Positions 7,204 through 16,758 of a DNA stretch of 64,000 nt are shown in pieces (position 1 is the stretch's first letter; every line of letters begins with the position of its first letter). A model generated the notes under the pieces. The model did no database searches and had not been told where the DNA came from. It saw only the letters and a program-made list of their open reading frames with translations. The position numbers and the translations under genes are program-made. Origin of the DNA: Renibacterium sp. (GTDB lineage: Bacteria > Actinomycetota > Actinomycetes > Actinomycetales > Micrococcaceae); the NCBI GenBank assembly GCA_017419405.1, contig JAFOLH010000006.1:1-64000 (forward strand), given 5' to 3'.

Positions 7204-7920
7204 TCACAAGCCGTAGCCGGCCAAGAGCGCTGCTTTGACCTGCTCGACGCGCAGTTCGGGCCGGAGGTCCGCCGCCGCACCGGCCGTCGTGGGATCCCAG
7301 GCCAGGCCCAGTTCCCGATAGCAATCGACCAGCACCTCGCGCAGCGGATCACCGTCTTCGACCACGATGACCGAGCTGAAAAGCCAAGCGCCCGCGACCA
7401 CCCGCTGCGCGGTTCCAACGAGTTTCAACCGGAGACCGTTGCCTGAGCCGTGCACACTGAACTCCCCGGGGCAATACTCCCCCGGGATCTCGCCGATTCC
7501 GGCCTCGATGCCCACTTGCCGCAGCACCCCGGCGAACAGCTCGGCGAACCGGCTGAAGCGGGATTTCGCCTGCAAAACCGCATCTGCCTCCGGCTCCAGG
7601 TGATCGACGACCAGACAACCTCGGTGATAGGGCGCTGCTCGTCCTCCCGCCTTGCGGACCAAGGGTTCGAAGCCGTGCGCCCGGGCTGCGGCCGCCGCGG
7701 CCGGGAATCCCGGGAGATTCGCGTCGCGCTGGCCGAACGCCATCGTCGGCTCCGGGCGGTACAACCGGAGCGTCCGGCCGCGCACCCCGCGCTGCACCTC
7801 GGAAAGCAGATCCAGACCACGTTGCAGGTCCGCTTCGGCACCTGCGGAATCAGTCTGGTCGATCAGTTCGACGGGCCCGGCGGCACTGGAGAATTCAGTT
7901 GCTTCAGGCAGCTCAGTCAG
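7204..7920 (-). CDS. Lipoate-protein ligase A family protein
   Basis: RLYRPEPTMAFGQRDANLPGF, GGRAAPYHRGCLVVDHL and EYCPGEFSVHGSGNGLRLKLVGTAQRVVAGAWLFSSVIVV are typical of the LplA/BPL fold that transfers lipoate or octanoate to lysine domains. The first standard start is GTG at 7797 (197 aa). Family-like sequence (EADLQRGLDLLSEV) continues upstream in frame with no stop, and the only start-like codon before an in-frame TGA is CTG at 7920, which overlaps the DUF427 stop. I give the longer version (238 aa). An unrelated amidotransferase with the same fold is possible. Confidence 0.65.
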   Translation of the reverse strand: MTELPEATEFSSAAGPVELIDQTDSAGAEADLQRGLDLLSEVQRGVRGRTLRLYRPEPTMAFGQRDANLPGFPAAAAAARAHGFEPLVRKAGGRAAPYHRGCLVVDHLEPEADAVLQAKSRFSRFAELFAGVLRQVGIEAGIGEIPGEYCPGEFSVHGSGNGLRLKLVGTAQRVVAGAWLFSSVIVVEDGDPLREVLVDCYRELGLAWDPTTAGAAADLRPELRVEQVKAALLAGYGL

Positions 7921-8197
7921 TGACCGTCACACCCTTCCAAAATGCCACCCGATCGGTGACCATTTCGGCTCCCTTCAGAGGTTCCGGGTAATACCAAACC
8001 GCATCCGGATTGCGTTCACCCTTGACCTTGAGGGTGAAGTAGCTGGCATCGCCCTTCCAGGGGCAGTGGGTGTGGAAAACACTGGGTTCCAGCAACTCCT
8101 CGCGTACCGACGAACGCGGAAAATACTTATTGCCTTCGACGAGTTCGATGTCGTCCGATTCGGCGATCACTTCGCCGTTCCACATTGCCTTGGCCAC
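7913..8197 (-). CDS. DUF427 domain protein
   Basis: The protein has 94 residues, the full length of one DUF427 domain: MAKAMWNGEVIAESDD at the start, KYFPRSSVREELLEPSVFHTHCPWKGDASYFTLKV in the middle and AVWYYPEPLKGAEMVTDRVAFW near the end. The biochemical role of this beta-rich family is unsettled. It lies 8 bases after the thioesterase gene and overlaps the likely start of the lipoate-ligase gene, so the three probably form one transcript. Confidence 0.9.
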   Translation of the reverse strand: MAKAMWNGEVIAESDDIELVEGNKYFPRSSVREELLEPSVFHTHCPWKGDASYFTLKVKGERNPDAVWYYPEPLKGAEMVTDRVAFWKGVTVTD

Positions 8198-8205
8198 GAC
8201 TCCTA

Positions 8206-9003
8206 CTATTGTTGGCTGATCGCCCGGACGGTCAGAATCTGCTCCGCTCGCCCGAAGGGACCCTTGTAGTCATTAAGCACTGACGAAGTCAGTCCTATTC
8301 CGTCACTGCCGAAGGTCACCGAGGTGTCCAATCCCAGCCACTCGCCTTCCGGTTCCCGGTAAAGGTGCAGGGACAAATCGGTGTTCGGGTAAATGTAGGT
8401 GCCTTCGCCCGGCGCAATCCGCGGCGCAATCCCGTTCGCGGTATCCGCGACGCCGATCAGCTTGACCAGATCAGCCGTGGTTTCACCCTCGACCATCGGA
8501 TATCTGCCCCGCAGCCAGGCTTGGCCGCGGCCTGGAACTGCACCCGGGACCGCCTGCAGTTCGATCGAACGGATGTAGCCGCCCGGCCATTCCGCCAGCC
8601 CCTCGGCAACCGTGGCCTCGGCACGCGGCGGCATTGCGACGTCGCCGAGCCCGGCCACCGCCGTGGTGTCCGAGCGCTGCAGCCGCCAAGCCGTGGCCCG
8701 GACCGCCGTCCGGCCGTTCGCGATCATTTCCGCCTGGACCAGTTCGATGGTCTTGCCAGGCCGCAAGACGGTGCATTCAATGCTGAATTCACCGCCCGGG
8801 ATCATGCCCAGGATGTCGAAACTGATCCGGGCCATCCGAAGGTCCGGACGCGGTGCGAACCCTTCGAGTTCGCGGACCATGATTCCGGAAACCGGCGCCA
8901 TGTGCTGTTCCTGCGGATTCCAAGCGCCTTGCGCATGGATCGTGGATTCATAACGGCCGTCGCCGAGCTTGCGGTAATAGGAGTCTGCCTCTGTCTGCAC
9001 CAC
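8206..9003 (-). CDS. Acyl-CoA thioesterase family protein (TesB-like double hotdog)
   Basis: The protein has 265 residues. Two hotdog halves are visible: residues about 15-120 (ESTIHAQGAWNPQEQHMAPVSGIMVREL, then ARISFDILGMIPGG) and about 150-262, ending LHLYREPEGEWLGLDTSVTFGSDGIGLTSSVLNDYKGPFGRAEQILTV. This is the two-domain arrangement of TesB-type acyl-CoA thioesterases, which release free acids from acyl-CoA. Chain preference cannot be read. It heads a group of three genes (thioesterase, DUF427, lipoate ligase) on the minus strand and follows the DedA gene by 7 bases. Confidence 0.82.
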   Translation of the reverse strand: MVQTEADSYYRKLGDGRYESTIHAQGAWNPQEQHMAPVSGIMVRELEGFAPRPDLRMARISFDILGMIPGGEFSIECTVLRPGKTIELVQAEMIANGRTAVRATAWRLQRSDTTAVAGLGDVAMPPRAEATVAEGLAEWPGGYIRSIELQAVPGAVPGRGQAWLRGRYPMVEGETTADLVKLIGVADTANGIAPRIAPGEGTYIYPNTDLSLHLYREPEGEWLGLDTSVTFGSDGIGLTSSVLNDYKGPFGRAEQILTVRAISQQ

Positions 9004-9010
9004 ACCGATA

Positions 9011-9484
9011 TTACCGGCTCAGAGCCTTTGCCTTGCGCCGCCAGAGCACGATTCCCAGCACCGCCAACGCAATCAGCAGCAGCACCGCGAGTCCGGCCGG
9101 CTCGCCGCCGATCGCATCGATGACCGCTGTGAAGGCGGCCAGCCCGATGGTCGCGTAGAGCAGCGCCCAGATCACCGAGCCGACGACGACGGCGGGCAGG
9201 TACCGGGTGGCGTACGGCATCCGGCCGACGCCGGCCGCGAGGTTGATTGCGGTTTGCAAGCCAACCGTGACAAAACAGACCGCAACCGCCGGCGCACCCC
9301 AGCGCGCGATGATCGACTCGGCCCTGGCCATCGCTGCGGAATCGAGGTATTTCTTGAGTTTCGTTTTCCGACCGCCGGCCGCCGCACCGCGGCCCAGCCA
9401 GTACGTGGCATTGGCGCGCGCCATCACGATGCCGAAGAGCGAGAGAAACGCCCAGCCGAAAGGCAGCGATGTGAAAAATTCCAT
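9011..9484 (-). CDS. DedA/VTT-domain membrane protein
   Basis: The protein has 157 residues with about four hydrophobic helices: residues 8-25, 64-85, 97-118 and 129-147. RANATYWLGRGAA and TVGLQTAINLAAGVGRMPYATRYLPAVVVGSVIW are typical of the DedA (SNARE-associated, VTT) family, including the Gly- and Arg-containing re-entrant segment. DedA proteins take part in membrane lipid recycling, such as undecaprenyl-phosphate flipping, and in resistance to stress. It ends in a short basic tail. Probable first gene of the leftward group that includes the thioesterase. Confidence 0.82.
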   Translation of the reverse strand: MEFFTSLPFGWAFLSLFGIVMARANATYWLGRGAAAGGRKTKLKKYLDSAAMARAESIIARWGAPAVAVCFVTVGLQTAINLAAGVGRMPYATRYLPAVVVGSVIWALLYATIGLAAFTAVIDAIGGEPAGLAVLLLIALAVLGIVLWRRKAKALSR

Positions 9485-9572
9485 CCGGAACCCTGCCCTC
9501 CCCCGGCACCCTGAGGCCTTGTGTCTTCCATCGTTTCACATCCGGCTTAGGTTCTCCTAAGCGGGTGTGCAG

Positions 9573-9680
9573 TCAGGGCAGAGCGCTCGCCCGGAGAGGC
9601 AGCCATTCTGCCGGCGGCCAAGGCCCGGTCGGCTCCGCGGCCTGTCCCGCTTCGATCAAATAGCCGTCCGGGTCCCGAGG
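9573..9680 (-). pseudogene. Remnant of a VOC (glyoxalase) gene
   Basis: Read on the minus strand, this stretch encodes PRDPDGYLIEAGQAAEPTG and then WPPAEWLPLRASALP before a TGA. RDPDGYLIE.GQ is the conserved end of a VOC domain. An in-frame TAG lies three codons before the fragment and the rest of the gene is absent, so only about 35 codons survive. The hairpin element at 9707-9771 occupies the place of the missing 5' part. The intergenic stretch 9485-9791 otherwise holds no gene. Confidence 0.6.
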
Positions 9681-9706
9681 CGACGTCGTCTAATCCCTCG
9701 TCTTAA

Positions 9707-9771
9707 CGCCCGAACGCACAGATAACGCGACGTTGAAGCTCAAAAACGTGCATTATCTGTGCGTTCGGGCG
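9707..9771. repeat. Long hairpin element downstream of nrdF
   Basis: CGCCCGAACGCACAGATAA (9707-9725) is matched exactly by its reverse complement at 9753-9771. Inside, ACGTT and AACGT extend the pairing with small bulges. It can act as the nrdF terminator (nrdF stops 21 bases away on the minus strand), but its length and near-complete symmetry are also those of dispersed palindromic elements. Confidence 0.65.
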
Positions 9772-9791
9772 GAGGTGGCTTTGGTGGGCCT

Positions 9792-10793
<1,002 letters not shown>

Positions 10794-10824
10794 CTACGTC
10801 CAGGGCGGGCAGTGGGGGCCGAAC

Positions 10825-13020
10825 TCAGAGCATGCAGCTGACGCAGCCCTCTACTTCGGTGCCTTCCAGCGCCAGCTGGCGCAGCCGGATGTAGTAGACC
10901 GTCTTGATGCCTTTGCGCCAGGCGTAGATCTGCGCCTTGTTGATGTCCCGGGTGGTGGCGGTGTCCTTGAAGAACAACGTCAACGACAGCCCCTGGTCCA
11001 CGTGCTGCGTGGCGGCGGCATAGGTGTCGATGATCTTTTCGTAGCCGATCTCATAGGCATCCTGGTAGTACTCCAGGTTGTCATTGGTCAGGTACGGCGC
11101 CGGGTAGTACACCCGGCCGATCTTGCCCTCTTTGCGGATCTCGATCTTCGACGCCACCGGGTGGATCGAGGACGTGGAGTTGTTGATGTAGCTGATCGAT
11201 CCGGTCGGCGGAACGGCTTGCAGGTTCTGGTTGTAGATGCCGTGCTCCATGATCGAAGCTTTCAGCTCGCGCCAATCGTCCTGGGTCGGGATGTGCACCT
11301 TCGCGAAGAGCTCACGGACCCGTTCGGTCTGCGGAGCCCATTCCTGATCGGTGTACTTGTCGAAGAACTCGCCGGAGGCGTACTTCGAGTTCTCGAAGCC
11401 GCCGAAGGTCTCACCGGTCTCGATCGCCAACAGGTTGGAAGCACGCAACGCATGGTAGACCACGGTGTAGAAGTAGATATTGGTGAAGTCCAAACCTTCT
11501 TCGGAACCGTAGTGCACCCGCTCCCGGGCCAAGTAGCCGTGCAGGTTCATCTGGCCCAGGCCGATCGCCCGCGAGGCCCGGTTGCCCTTGGCGATCGAAG
11601 GCACGGACGTGATGTCCGACATGTCCGAAACCGCGGACAACGCCCGGATCGACGTCTCGATGGTGTTGCCGAAGTCCGGCGAGTCCATGGTCTTCGCGAT
11701 GTTCAGCGAGCCCAGGTTGCAGGAGATGTCCTTGCCGGTATCCGCATAGGAGAGGTCGTCGTTGTAGGTGGTCGGCTTGGACACCTGCAGGATCTCCGAG
11801 CAGAGATTGCTCATGATGATCTTGCCTTCGATCGGGTTGGCCCGGTTCACCGTGTCCTCGAACATGATGTACGGGTAGCCGGACTCGAACTGGATCTCGG
11901 CGAGGGTCTGGAAGAATTCCCGTGCCTTGATCTTGGTTTTCTTGATCCGCGAGTCGTCGACCATCTCGTAATACTTCTCGGTGTCCGAGATGTCGGAGAA
12001 CGGCATGCCGTAGACCTTTTCGACGTCGTACGGGGAGAACAAGTACATGTCCTCGTCCCGCTTGGCGAGCTCGAAGGTGATGTCCGGGACCACGACGCCG
12101 AGCGAGAGGGTTTTGATCCGGATCTTCTCGTCCGCGTTTTCCCGCTTGGTGTCCAGGAAGCGGTTGATGTCCGGATGGTGCGCGTGCAGATAGACCGCAC
12201 CGGCACCCTGTCGGGCACCCAATTGGTTCGCGTAGGAGAAGCTGTCTTCGAGCAGCTTCATGACCGGGATGACGCCGGAAGACTGGTTCTCGATCTGCTT
12301 GATCGGCGCGCCGACCTCACGGATGTTGGTCAGCGCGAATGCCACGCCACCGCCGCGCTTGGACAGCTGCAGCGCCGAGTTGATCGATCGGCCGATCGAC
12401 TCCATATTGTCTTCGATGCGCAGCAGGAAGCAGGAGACCAGCTCGCCGCGCTGCGCCTTGCCGGCATTGAGGAAGGTCGGCGTGGCCGGCTGGAAGCGGC
12501 CTTCGATGATTTCATCGACGAGCTTGCTGGCCAAATCTTCGTTGCCGCGGGCCAGGTGCAAAGCCACCATGCAGACGCGGTCTTCATAGCGCTCCAGGAA
12601 ACGCTTGCCGTCGAAGGTCTTCAAGGTGTACGAGGTGTAGAACTTGAAGGCGCCCAGGAAGGTCTCGAAGCGGAACTTCTTCTTGTAGGCGCGCTGGTAG
12701 AGCTCACGGATGAAGTTCATCGTGTACTGGTCGAGGGTTTCCCGCTCGTAGTACTGGTTCTTCACCAGGTAATCGAGCTTCTCCTCCAGGTCGTGGAAGA
12801 ACACCGTGTTGTTGTTCACATGCTGCAGGAAGTACTGGTGCGCAGCTTCGCGATCGGCGTCGAACTGGATGTTGCCGTCGGCGTCGTACAAGTTGAGCAT
12901 CGCGTTGAGCTCGTGGTAGCCGAGGCCCTGGTAAGCCGTGGGCAGATCCTTTTTCTTCTTCGCCGGAGCCGTGTCGACGGCTTCGCTTTGCTGATCCCGT
13001 CCGGGCGAAGCCGCGGTCAC
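10825..13020 (-). CDS. nrdE: Class Ib ribonucleotide reductase, alpha (catalytic) subunit
   Basis: The protein has 731 residues from a GTG whose first bases overlap the nrdI stop (GTGA). An upstream in-frame start would run deep into nrdI and is unlikely. [25 protein letters not shown] is the usual N-terminal NrdE domain. Further on are the substrate-site motifs [16 protein letters not shown] and [36 protein letters not shown], and the C-terminal redox pair EGCVSCML that NrdH reduces. It reduces ribonucleoside diphosphates. There is no N-terminal ATP cone, which is normal for class Ib. Confidence 0.97.
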   Translation of the reverse strand: MTAASPGRDQQSEAVDTAPAKKKKDLPTAYQGLGYHELNAMLNLYDADGNIQFDADREAAHQYFLQHVNNNTVFFHDLEEKLDYLVKNQYYERETLDQYTMNFIRELYQRAYKKKFRFETFLGAFKFYTSYTLKTFDGKRFLERYEDRVCMVALHLARGNEDLASKLVDEIIEGRFQPATPTFLNAGKAQRGELVSCFLLRIEDNMESIGRSINSALQLSKRGGGVAFALTNIREVGAPIKQIENQSSGVIPVMKLLEDSFSYANQLGARQGAGAVYLHAHHPDINRFLDTKRENADEKIRIKTLSLGVVVPDITFELAKRDEDMYLFSPYDVEKVYGMPFSDISDTEKYYEMVDDSRIKKTKIKAREFFQTLAEIQFESGYPYIMFEDTVNRANPIEGKIIMSNLCSEILQVSKPTTYNDDLSYADTGKDISCNLGSLNIAKTMDSPDFGNTIETSIRALSAVSDMSDITSVPSIAKGNRASRAIGLGQMNLHGYLARERVHYGSEEGLDFTNIYFYTVVYHALRASNLLAIETGETFGGFENSKYASGEFFDKYTDQEWAPQTERVRELFAKVHIPTQDDWRELKASIMEHGIYNQNLQAVPPTGSISYINNSTSSIHPVASKIEIRKEGKIGRVYYPAPYLTNDNLEYYQDAYEIGYEKIIDTYAAATQHVDQGLSLTLFFKDTATTRDINKAQIYAWRKGIKTVYYIRLRQLALEGTEVEGCVSCML

Positions 13021-13442
13021 TGCATCTGCAACTGTGGTGTCCAAAATTGTTCCAATCCCTGATGAACCCGGTCCACATCTTCCGGTGTGCCCATGAGCTC
13101 GAATCGATAAAGAAGGGGAACCGAGCATTTGCTGGCCACGATCTCGCCGGCAAGGCAGTAGGTTTCCCCGAAATTCGTATTTCCTGCGGCGATCACACCG
13201 CGGATCAGTGATCGGTTTTCCGCGACGTTGAGGAATTTGATCACTTGTTTCGGCACCGCCCCGTGCCCGGTTTCCCCGCCATAGGTGGGGAGGACCAGGA
13301 CAAAGGGTTCAGTCGCCTGGAGCGTCTCGTCCTTGGTCTTCACCGGCAACCTGGCCGCATTCAGCTCGAGCTTGTCGACGAAGCGGTGGGTATTGCCGGA
13401 GACCGACGAGAAATAGATGATTTTGCTGTTCGTGGGGTTCAT
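13017..13442 (-). CDS. nrdI: Flavodoxin-like NrdI, activator of NrdF
   Basis: The protein has 141 residues from ATG at 13442, which has GGGGAGG 5 bases upstream; a GTG two codons earlier is less likely. [18 protein letters not shown] is the FMN phosphate loop and [23 protein letters not shown] and [13 protein letters not shown] are NrdI-specific. Reduced NrdI supplies the oxidant that assembles the manganese-tyrosyl cofactor of NrdF. It overlaps nrdE by 4 bases. Confidence 0.95.
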   Translation of the reverse strand: MNPTNSKIIYFSSVSGNTHRFVDKLELNAARLPVKTKDETLQATEPFVLVLPTYGGETGHGAVPKQVIKFLNVAENRSLIRGVIAAGNTNFGETYCLAGEIVASKCSVPLLYRFELMGTPEDVDRVHQGLEQFWTPQLQMQ

Positions 13443-13541
13443 GCGCACCTCCCCTGGCTGATTGCCTGCCGAGATCGGGAACCTCTGCCGACGTCGGCCA
13501 CCGGAAGTCAGACGACTGGAGCAGCGTAGCGGTCAGGAGCT

Positions 13542-13793
13542 TCAGGCCACCGAGCTTGCCGCGTCGGAGGCCTGTGCCAGTTCATCGATTTTGTCCGGAC
13601 GGAAGCCCGACCAGTGATCCTGTTCGGTCACGACGACGGGGGCCTGCAGGTAACCGAGCGCACGGACGCGCTCCAGCGCCTCGGGGTCCTGGGAAAGGTC
13701 GACGCTCTGGTAGGTGATGCCTTTCTTGTCCAAGGCCCGGTAAGTAGCGTTGCACTGCACGCATGCTGGCTTCGTGTAAACCGTGACGGTCAT
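13542..13793 (-). CDS. nrdH: NrdH glutaredoxin-like electron donor
   Basis: The protein has 83 residues when started at the ATG at 13793, which has AAAGGA upstream and gives the classical opening MTVTVYTKPACVQCNATYRAL. The redox pair is Cys11-Val-Gln-Cys14. WSGFRPDKI near the end is the NrdH signature. NrdH takes electrons from thioredoxin reductase and reduces the C-terminal cysteines of NrdE. It is the first gene of nrdHIEF; a frame open further upstream adds nothing family-like. Confidence 0.95.
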   Translation of the reverse strand: MTVTVYTKPACVQCNATYRALDKKGITYQSVDLSQDPEALERVRALGYLQAPVVVTEQDHWSGFRPDKIDELAQASDAASSVA

Positions 13794-13929
13794 GATCCTT
13801 TGTCCCCTTAGTGCATCCATAAACGGCTGCTGTTCCGGTTCGCCCGATACCGCTGGGCGAACCTGCTTCATTTTTGGCATTCTTTGCCCGCCCGGCCTTT
13901 CAGCCGATCGGACCAGATCCGTAAATCGA

Positions 13930-13975
13930 TACTACATATAGTGCAGACGGTTTGCTTGGACCCCAAGATGATGTA
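13930..13975 (-). promoter_or_regulatory. Candidate paired NrdR boxes upstream of nrdH
   Basis: On the minus strand, TGCACTATATGTAGTA (13945-13930) and TACATCATCTTGGGGT (13975-13960) both resemble the NrdR consensus ACAC-WATATATW-GTGT. They lie 30 bases apart, close to the three helical turns usual for NrdR pairs. NrdR represses ribonucleotide reductase operons when dATP is high. The first box is the better match. Confidence 0.45.
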
Positions 13976-14059
13976 TTACAAGTATGTCATTTTATGCACC
14001 GATAGTCCACAGGCAACAGCGAAAAAATCAGCGGATTTCCGGACTTTTAAGCGGGTCTA

Positions 14060-14074
14060 TCCACAGTCTGTGGA
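14060..14074. promoter_or_regulatory. Small dyad in the 13794-14281 intergenic region
   Basis: TCCACAG-T-CTGTGGA is an exact 15-base dyad. The preceding CTATCCACA is one base from a DnaA box, which would fit a replication-linked ribonucleotide reductase operon, but one box is weak evidence. The remaining stretch from 13794 to 14281 shows the NrdR-like boxes, this dyad, the terminator at 14173-14236 and no gene. Confidence 0.3.
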
Positions 14075-14172
14075 GTACTTCTGCACTTAAAAACACGGGC
14101 GTGTCGCAGGCCTCCGGCGTGTCGCGTGTCGCACCCGGACACAACGCCGCAGCAACCAGTTCGATCACGCGT

Positions 14173-14236
14173 CCGTCCAATTCACCTGTTGCGTGGGTTC
14201 AGACGGCACTGCCCACTGAACGGGCGAATTGGACGG
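14173..14236 (-). terminator. Hairpin downstream of the lipid-modification operon
   Basis: CCGTCCAATTC (14173-14183) is matched exactly by GAATTGGACGG (14226-14236); inside, GTTCAG and CTGAAC pair further. It begins 46 bases after the last stop of the operon that ends at 14282 and is the likely terminator, although no clear U-run follows. Confidence 0.55.
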
Positions 14237-14281
14237 GCTTGGAAGTACTGCGCAGCGCGGCCGGACGCCGGCGAAAACGGC

Positions 14282-15502
14282 TCAGCGCCGGCGCATCAGG
14301 ATCTGGTCTACGCCCATGCGGCCCTGGTCGAAGGTCAACTCGCCGCCGGCCAGATAGAGCTCCCACACCCGGACGACTTCGGCACCCATCATGGCAACCG
14401 CTTCGGCATGGTGTCGCTCGAAGTTCTTCCGCCAGGCGGCAATGGTCTGCACGTAGTCCTGGCGCAGCGACTGAACCCCGAGCACCTCCATGCCGCCCGC
14501 TTCGAAGAAGCCGATCGTTTCACCGAGCGGGCGCATGTGCATGTCCGGGGCGATGAAGCCCTCGATGAATGGCCCGCCCCCGGGGTACTTCCCGGTGCGC
14601 GCCATCTGCTGGATCAACGCCGGCCCGCCGGTGGCGAGATTTTTCCGGATCGCGTCCACATAGCCCGGATAGTTCCGCTGCCCGACGTGTTCACCCATTT
14701 CCAAGGAAACCACCGCGTCGAACGGCCCGCCGTCGATCTCCCGGTAGTCCTGCAAACGGATCTCCACTTGATCGGCGACGCCGCGTTTGCGCGCCCGTTC
14801 CCTGGCGAATGCCTGTTGTTCGGCCGAAATCGTCACGCCGACCATGCGCACATCGAACTGCTCCGCCAGTTCGATCGACAAAGATCCCCAGCCGCAACCG
14901 ATGTCCAATACCCGCATACCCGGTTGCAGACCGAGTTTTTCGCCCACCAAACGGCACTTTGCGCCTTGTGCCTGAAACACATCCGTCGCACCGTCGCCCC
15001 AGTACCCGGACGAGTAGGCCATCCGCTCTTCGAGGATCAACCCGTAGAAATCATTGGACAGATCGTAGTGGTGGCTGATCGCCCGTTTGTCCCGGAGTTT
15101 CGAATGCAGACGACCAACCAACTTGGCCTGCGAACCGGGCGCCGCCAGCCGCGGGCCGATCGCGCCTGCAGACCGTGCCAAACCGGCCAGCTTGGCCAAA
15201 AGCGCGGGGGTGATTTTGATCGCGTTCAGCCGTCGTTCCGCCACCACCTCCCAGACCTGGCGCAGCGCCGAATGGAGTTCACCGGACACTGCCAACTCGC
15301 CCAGCACATAAGACTGAGCGAGGGAAAGCTCGCCCGGTCCCCACAGCTGCCGGCGCAACACGTTCGGCGAGTTCAAGGTCACTACGGGTCGCTCGTCGGA
15401 GTCCAGCTCCGGCGTCGCGGAGCCATCCCAGGCGACGATCCGGACCGGCAGGTCACCGCCCAGGAACGGGCCGAGCAATGCCGCGAGCTGCTGCGCGATC
15501 AT
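14282..15502 (-). CDS. Cyclopropane-fatty-acid synthase-family methyltransferase (second copy)
   Basis: The protein has 406 residues from ATG at 15502, whose A is shared with the preceding stop (TGATG). SAM is bound by MRVLDIGCGWGSLSIELAEQFDV, and the family motif HHYDLSNDFYGLILEERMAYSSGYW precedes it. VSLEMGEHVGQRNYPGYVD and AAWRKNFERHHAEA complete the COG2230 pattern. Such enzymes transfer a methyl(ene) group from SAM to the double bond of phospholipid acyl chains, giving cyclopropane, methyl-branched or related products. It is the last gene of a five-gene operon that already contains a paralogue, so the two probably act on different bonds or at different steps. Confidence 0.88.
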   Translation of the reverse strand: MIAQQLAALLGPFLGGDLPVRIVAWDGSATPELDSDERPVVTLNSPNVLRRQLWGPGELSLAQSYVLGELAVSGELHSALRQVWEVVAERRLNAIKITPALLAKLAGLARSAGAIGPRLAAPGSQAKLVGRLHSKLRDKRAISHHYDLSNDFYGLILEERMAYSSGYWGDGATDVFQAQGAKCRLVGEKLGLQPGMRVLDIGCGWGSLSIELAEQFDVRMVGVTISAEQQAFARERARKRGVADQVEIRLQDYREIDGGPFDAVVSLEMGEHVGQRNYPGYVDAIRKNLATGGPALIQQMARTGKYPGGGPFIEGFIAPDMHMRPLGETIGFFEAGGMEVLGVQSLRQDYVQTIAAWRKNFERHHAEAVAMMGAEVVRVWELYLAGGELTFDQGRMGVDQILMRRR

Positions 15503-16758
15503 CACTGGTTTCCTTTGGCTTTGCGGAGTTGGAACTGCTGGACATCGAGGTAGCCGGAGGCGAACCCGGCCCGCGAATAGGCCAAGTAGAAATGCCACAT
15601 CCGGCGGAACGTCTCATCGAACCCCAAGCGGCCCACCTGCACGGCATTCCGGCTGAATTGTTCGTCCCACAAGCGCAGGGTCTGGGCATAGTGCTGGCCG
15701 AAAGCCATCCGGTTCTCCACCGTCAGCCCGTTCGCCGCAGACTGTTCCGCGATCAGTTCCGCCGACGGGATCATGCCGCCCGGGAAGATGTACTTGTGCA
15801 CCCAGGTGTAGCTGTTCCGCGTCGCCAGCATCCGTTCGTGGCCGATCGTGATCGCTTGCAGGCCGACCGCTCCCCCCGGAACCAGATGTTCGGCCAGGAT
15901 CCGGAAGTATTCCGGCATGAACTCGAAGCCGACTGCCTCGATCATCTCCACTGAAACGATCGCGTCGAAACTGCCTTGGACCTTGCGGTAGTCGAGCAGC
16001 TCGATCCGTACCGAGTCCGCAAAACCCGCATCGGCGATCCGCTGCTCCGCCAGTTCTTTCTGTTCGCTGCTGAGCGTGACCGAGTAGACCTGGGCACCGC
16101 GGCGCGCAGCGCGCAGCGCCAGTTCGCCCCACCCGGTCCCGATCTCCAGAAGCCGGGTCCCCTGCCCGACGCCGGCCAGGTCGAGCAATCGGTCGATCTT
16201 CGCGTGCTGGGCCGCCTCCAGGTCTCCGAACGGCGGCGCGTCCAGACTCCCGAACAGGGCCGAGGAATAGCTCATGCTCGAATCCAGGAATTCCGCGAAC
16301 AATTCGTTCGACAAGTCGTAATGGCGGGAGATGTTGCTCCGGGTGTTGGCTTCGGTGTTCCGTTCCCGCCGCGGCTGCTGCGGCAGAATCAAGCCGCGCA
16401 ATGCCTGGAGCGGCTGCGGGATCAACTGCGAAACCCGGGAAGCGAACACCGTCATCAGGGCAGCCAGGTCTGCGGCCTCCCATTCCCGCGCCATATACGA
16501 TTCGCCGAGCCCGATCAGGCCGTTGTCCGCGATCCGGGCATAAAACCGCTCGGGGTCCCGCAAGACCATCTCCGGGCCGCCTTTGCCGAGCCGGGAGCCG
16601 TCCGGCAAATGCACGGACACCGGCAAACGGCGCACCGCGGCACGGAACAGCGCCCCGGCCACCGGAGCACCGGCTTTCGCTCTGATCGCCGAAGGAATCC
16701 GGGCCACATCGGGCCAGAGCTCCGCCCGGACTTCTGGATTCGAAGCAGTTTGCGTCAT
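15502..16758 (-). CDS. Cyclopropane-fatty-acid synthase-family methyltransferase (first copy)
   Basis: The protein has 418 residues. Landmarks are SRHYDLSNELFAEFLDSSMSYSSALF, the SAM motif TRLLEIGTGWGELALRAARRGA, VSVEMIEAVGFEFMPEYF and the C-terminal FRRMWHFYLAYSRAGFASGYLDVQQFQL. It resembles the COG2230 subgroup that lies beside COG2907 and DUF1365 genes in many bacteria. It is diverged from the downstream copy. The start codon overlaps the DUF1365 stop by 4 bases, and the stop overlaps the next start by one base, so translation is coupled along the operon. Confidence 0.88.
   Translation of the reverse strand: MTQTASNPEVRAELWPDVARIPSAIRAKAGAPVAGALFRAAVRRLPVSVHLPDGSRLGKGGPEMVLRDPERFYARIADNGLIGLGESYMAREWEAADLAALMTVFASRVSQLIPQPLQALRGLILPQQPRRERNTEANTRSNISRHYDLSNELFAEFLDSSMSYSSALFGSLDAPPFGDLEAAQHAKIDRLLDLAGVGQGTRLLEIGTGWGELALRAARRGAQVYSVTLSSEQKELAEQRIADAGFADSVRIELLDYRKVQGSFDAIVSVEMIEAVGFEFMPEYFRILAEHLVPGGAVGLQAITIGHERMLATRNSYTWVHKYIFPGGMIPSAELIAEQSAANGLTVENRMAFGQHYAQTLRLWDEQFSRNAVQVGRLGFDETFRRMWHFYLAYSRAGFASGYLDVQQFQLRKAKGNQ

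Noticed and set aside
13021-13128. An upstream start for nrdE at 13128
   Set aside because: It would run through nrdI in another frame and add sequence not seen in NrdE. The GTGA overlap at 13020 is typical of the operon.
14101-14150. Short GTGTCGC direct repeats
   Set aside because: Only three imperfect copies of 7 bases in GC-rich DNA; not above what is expected by chance and not CRISPR-like.
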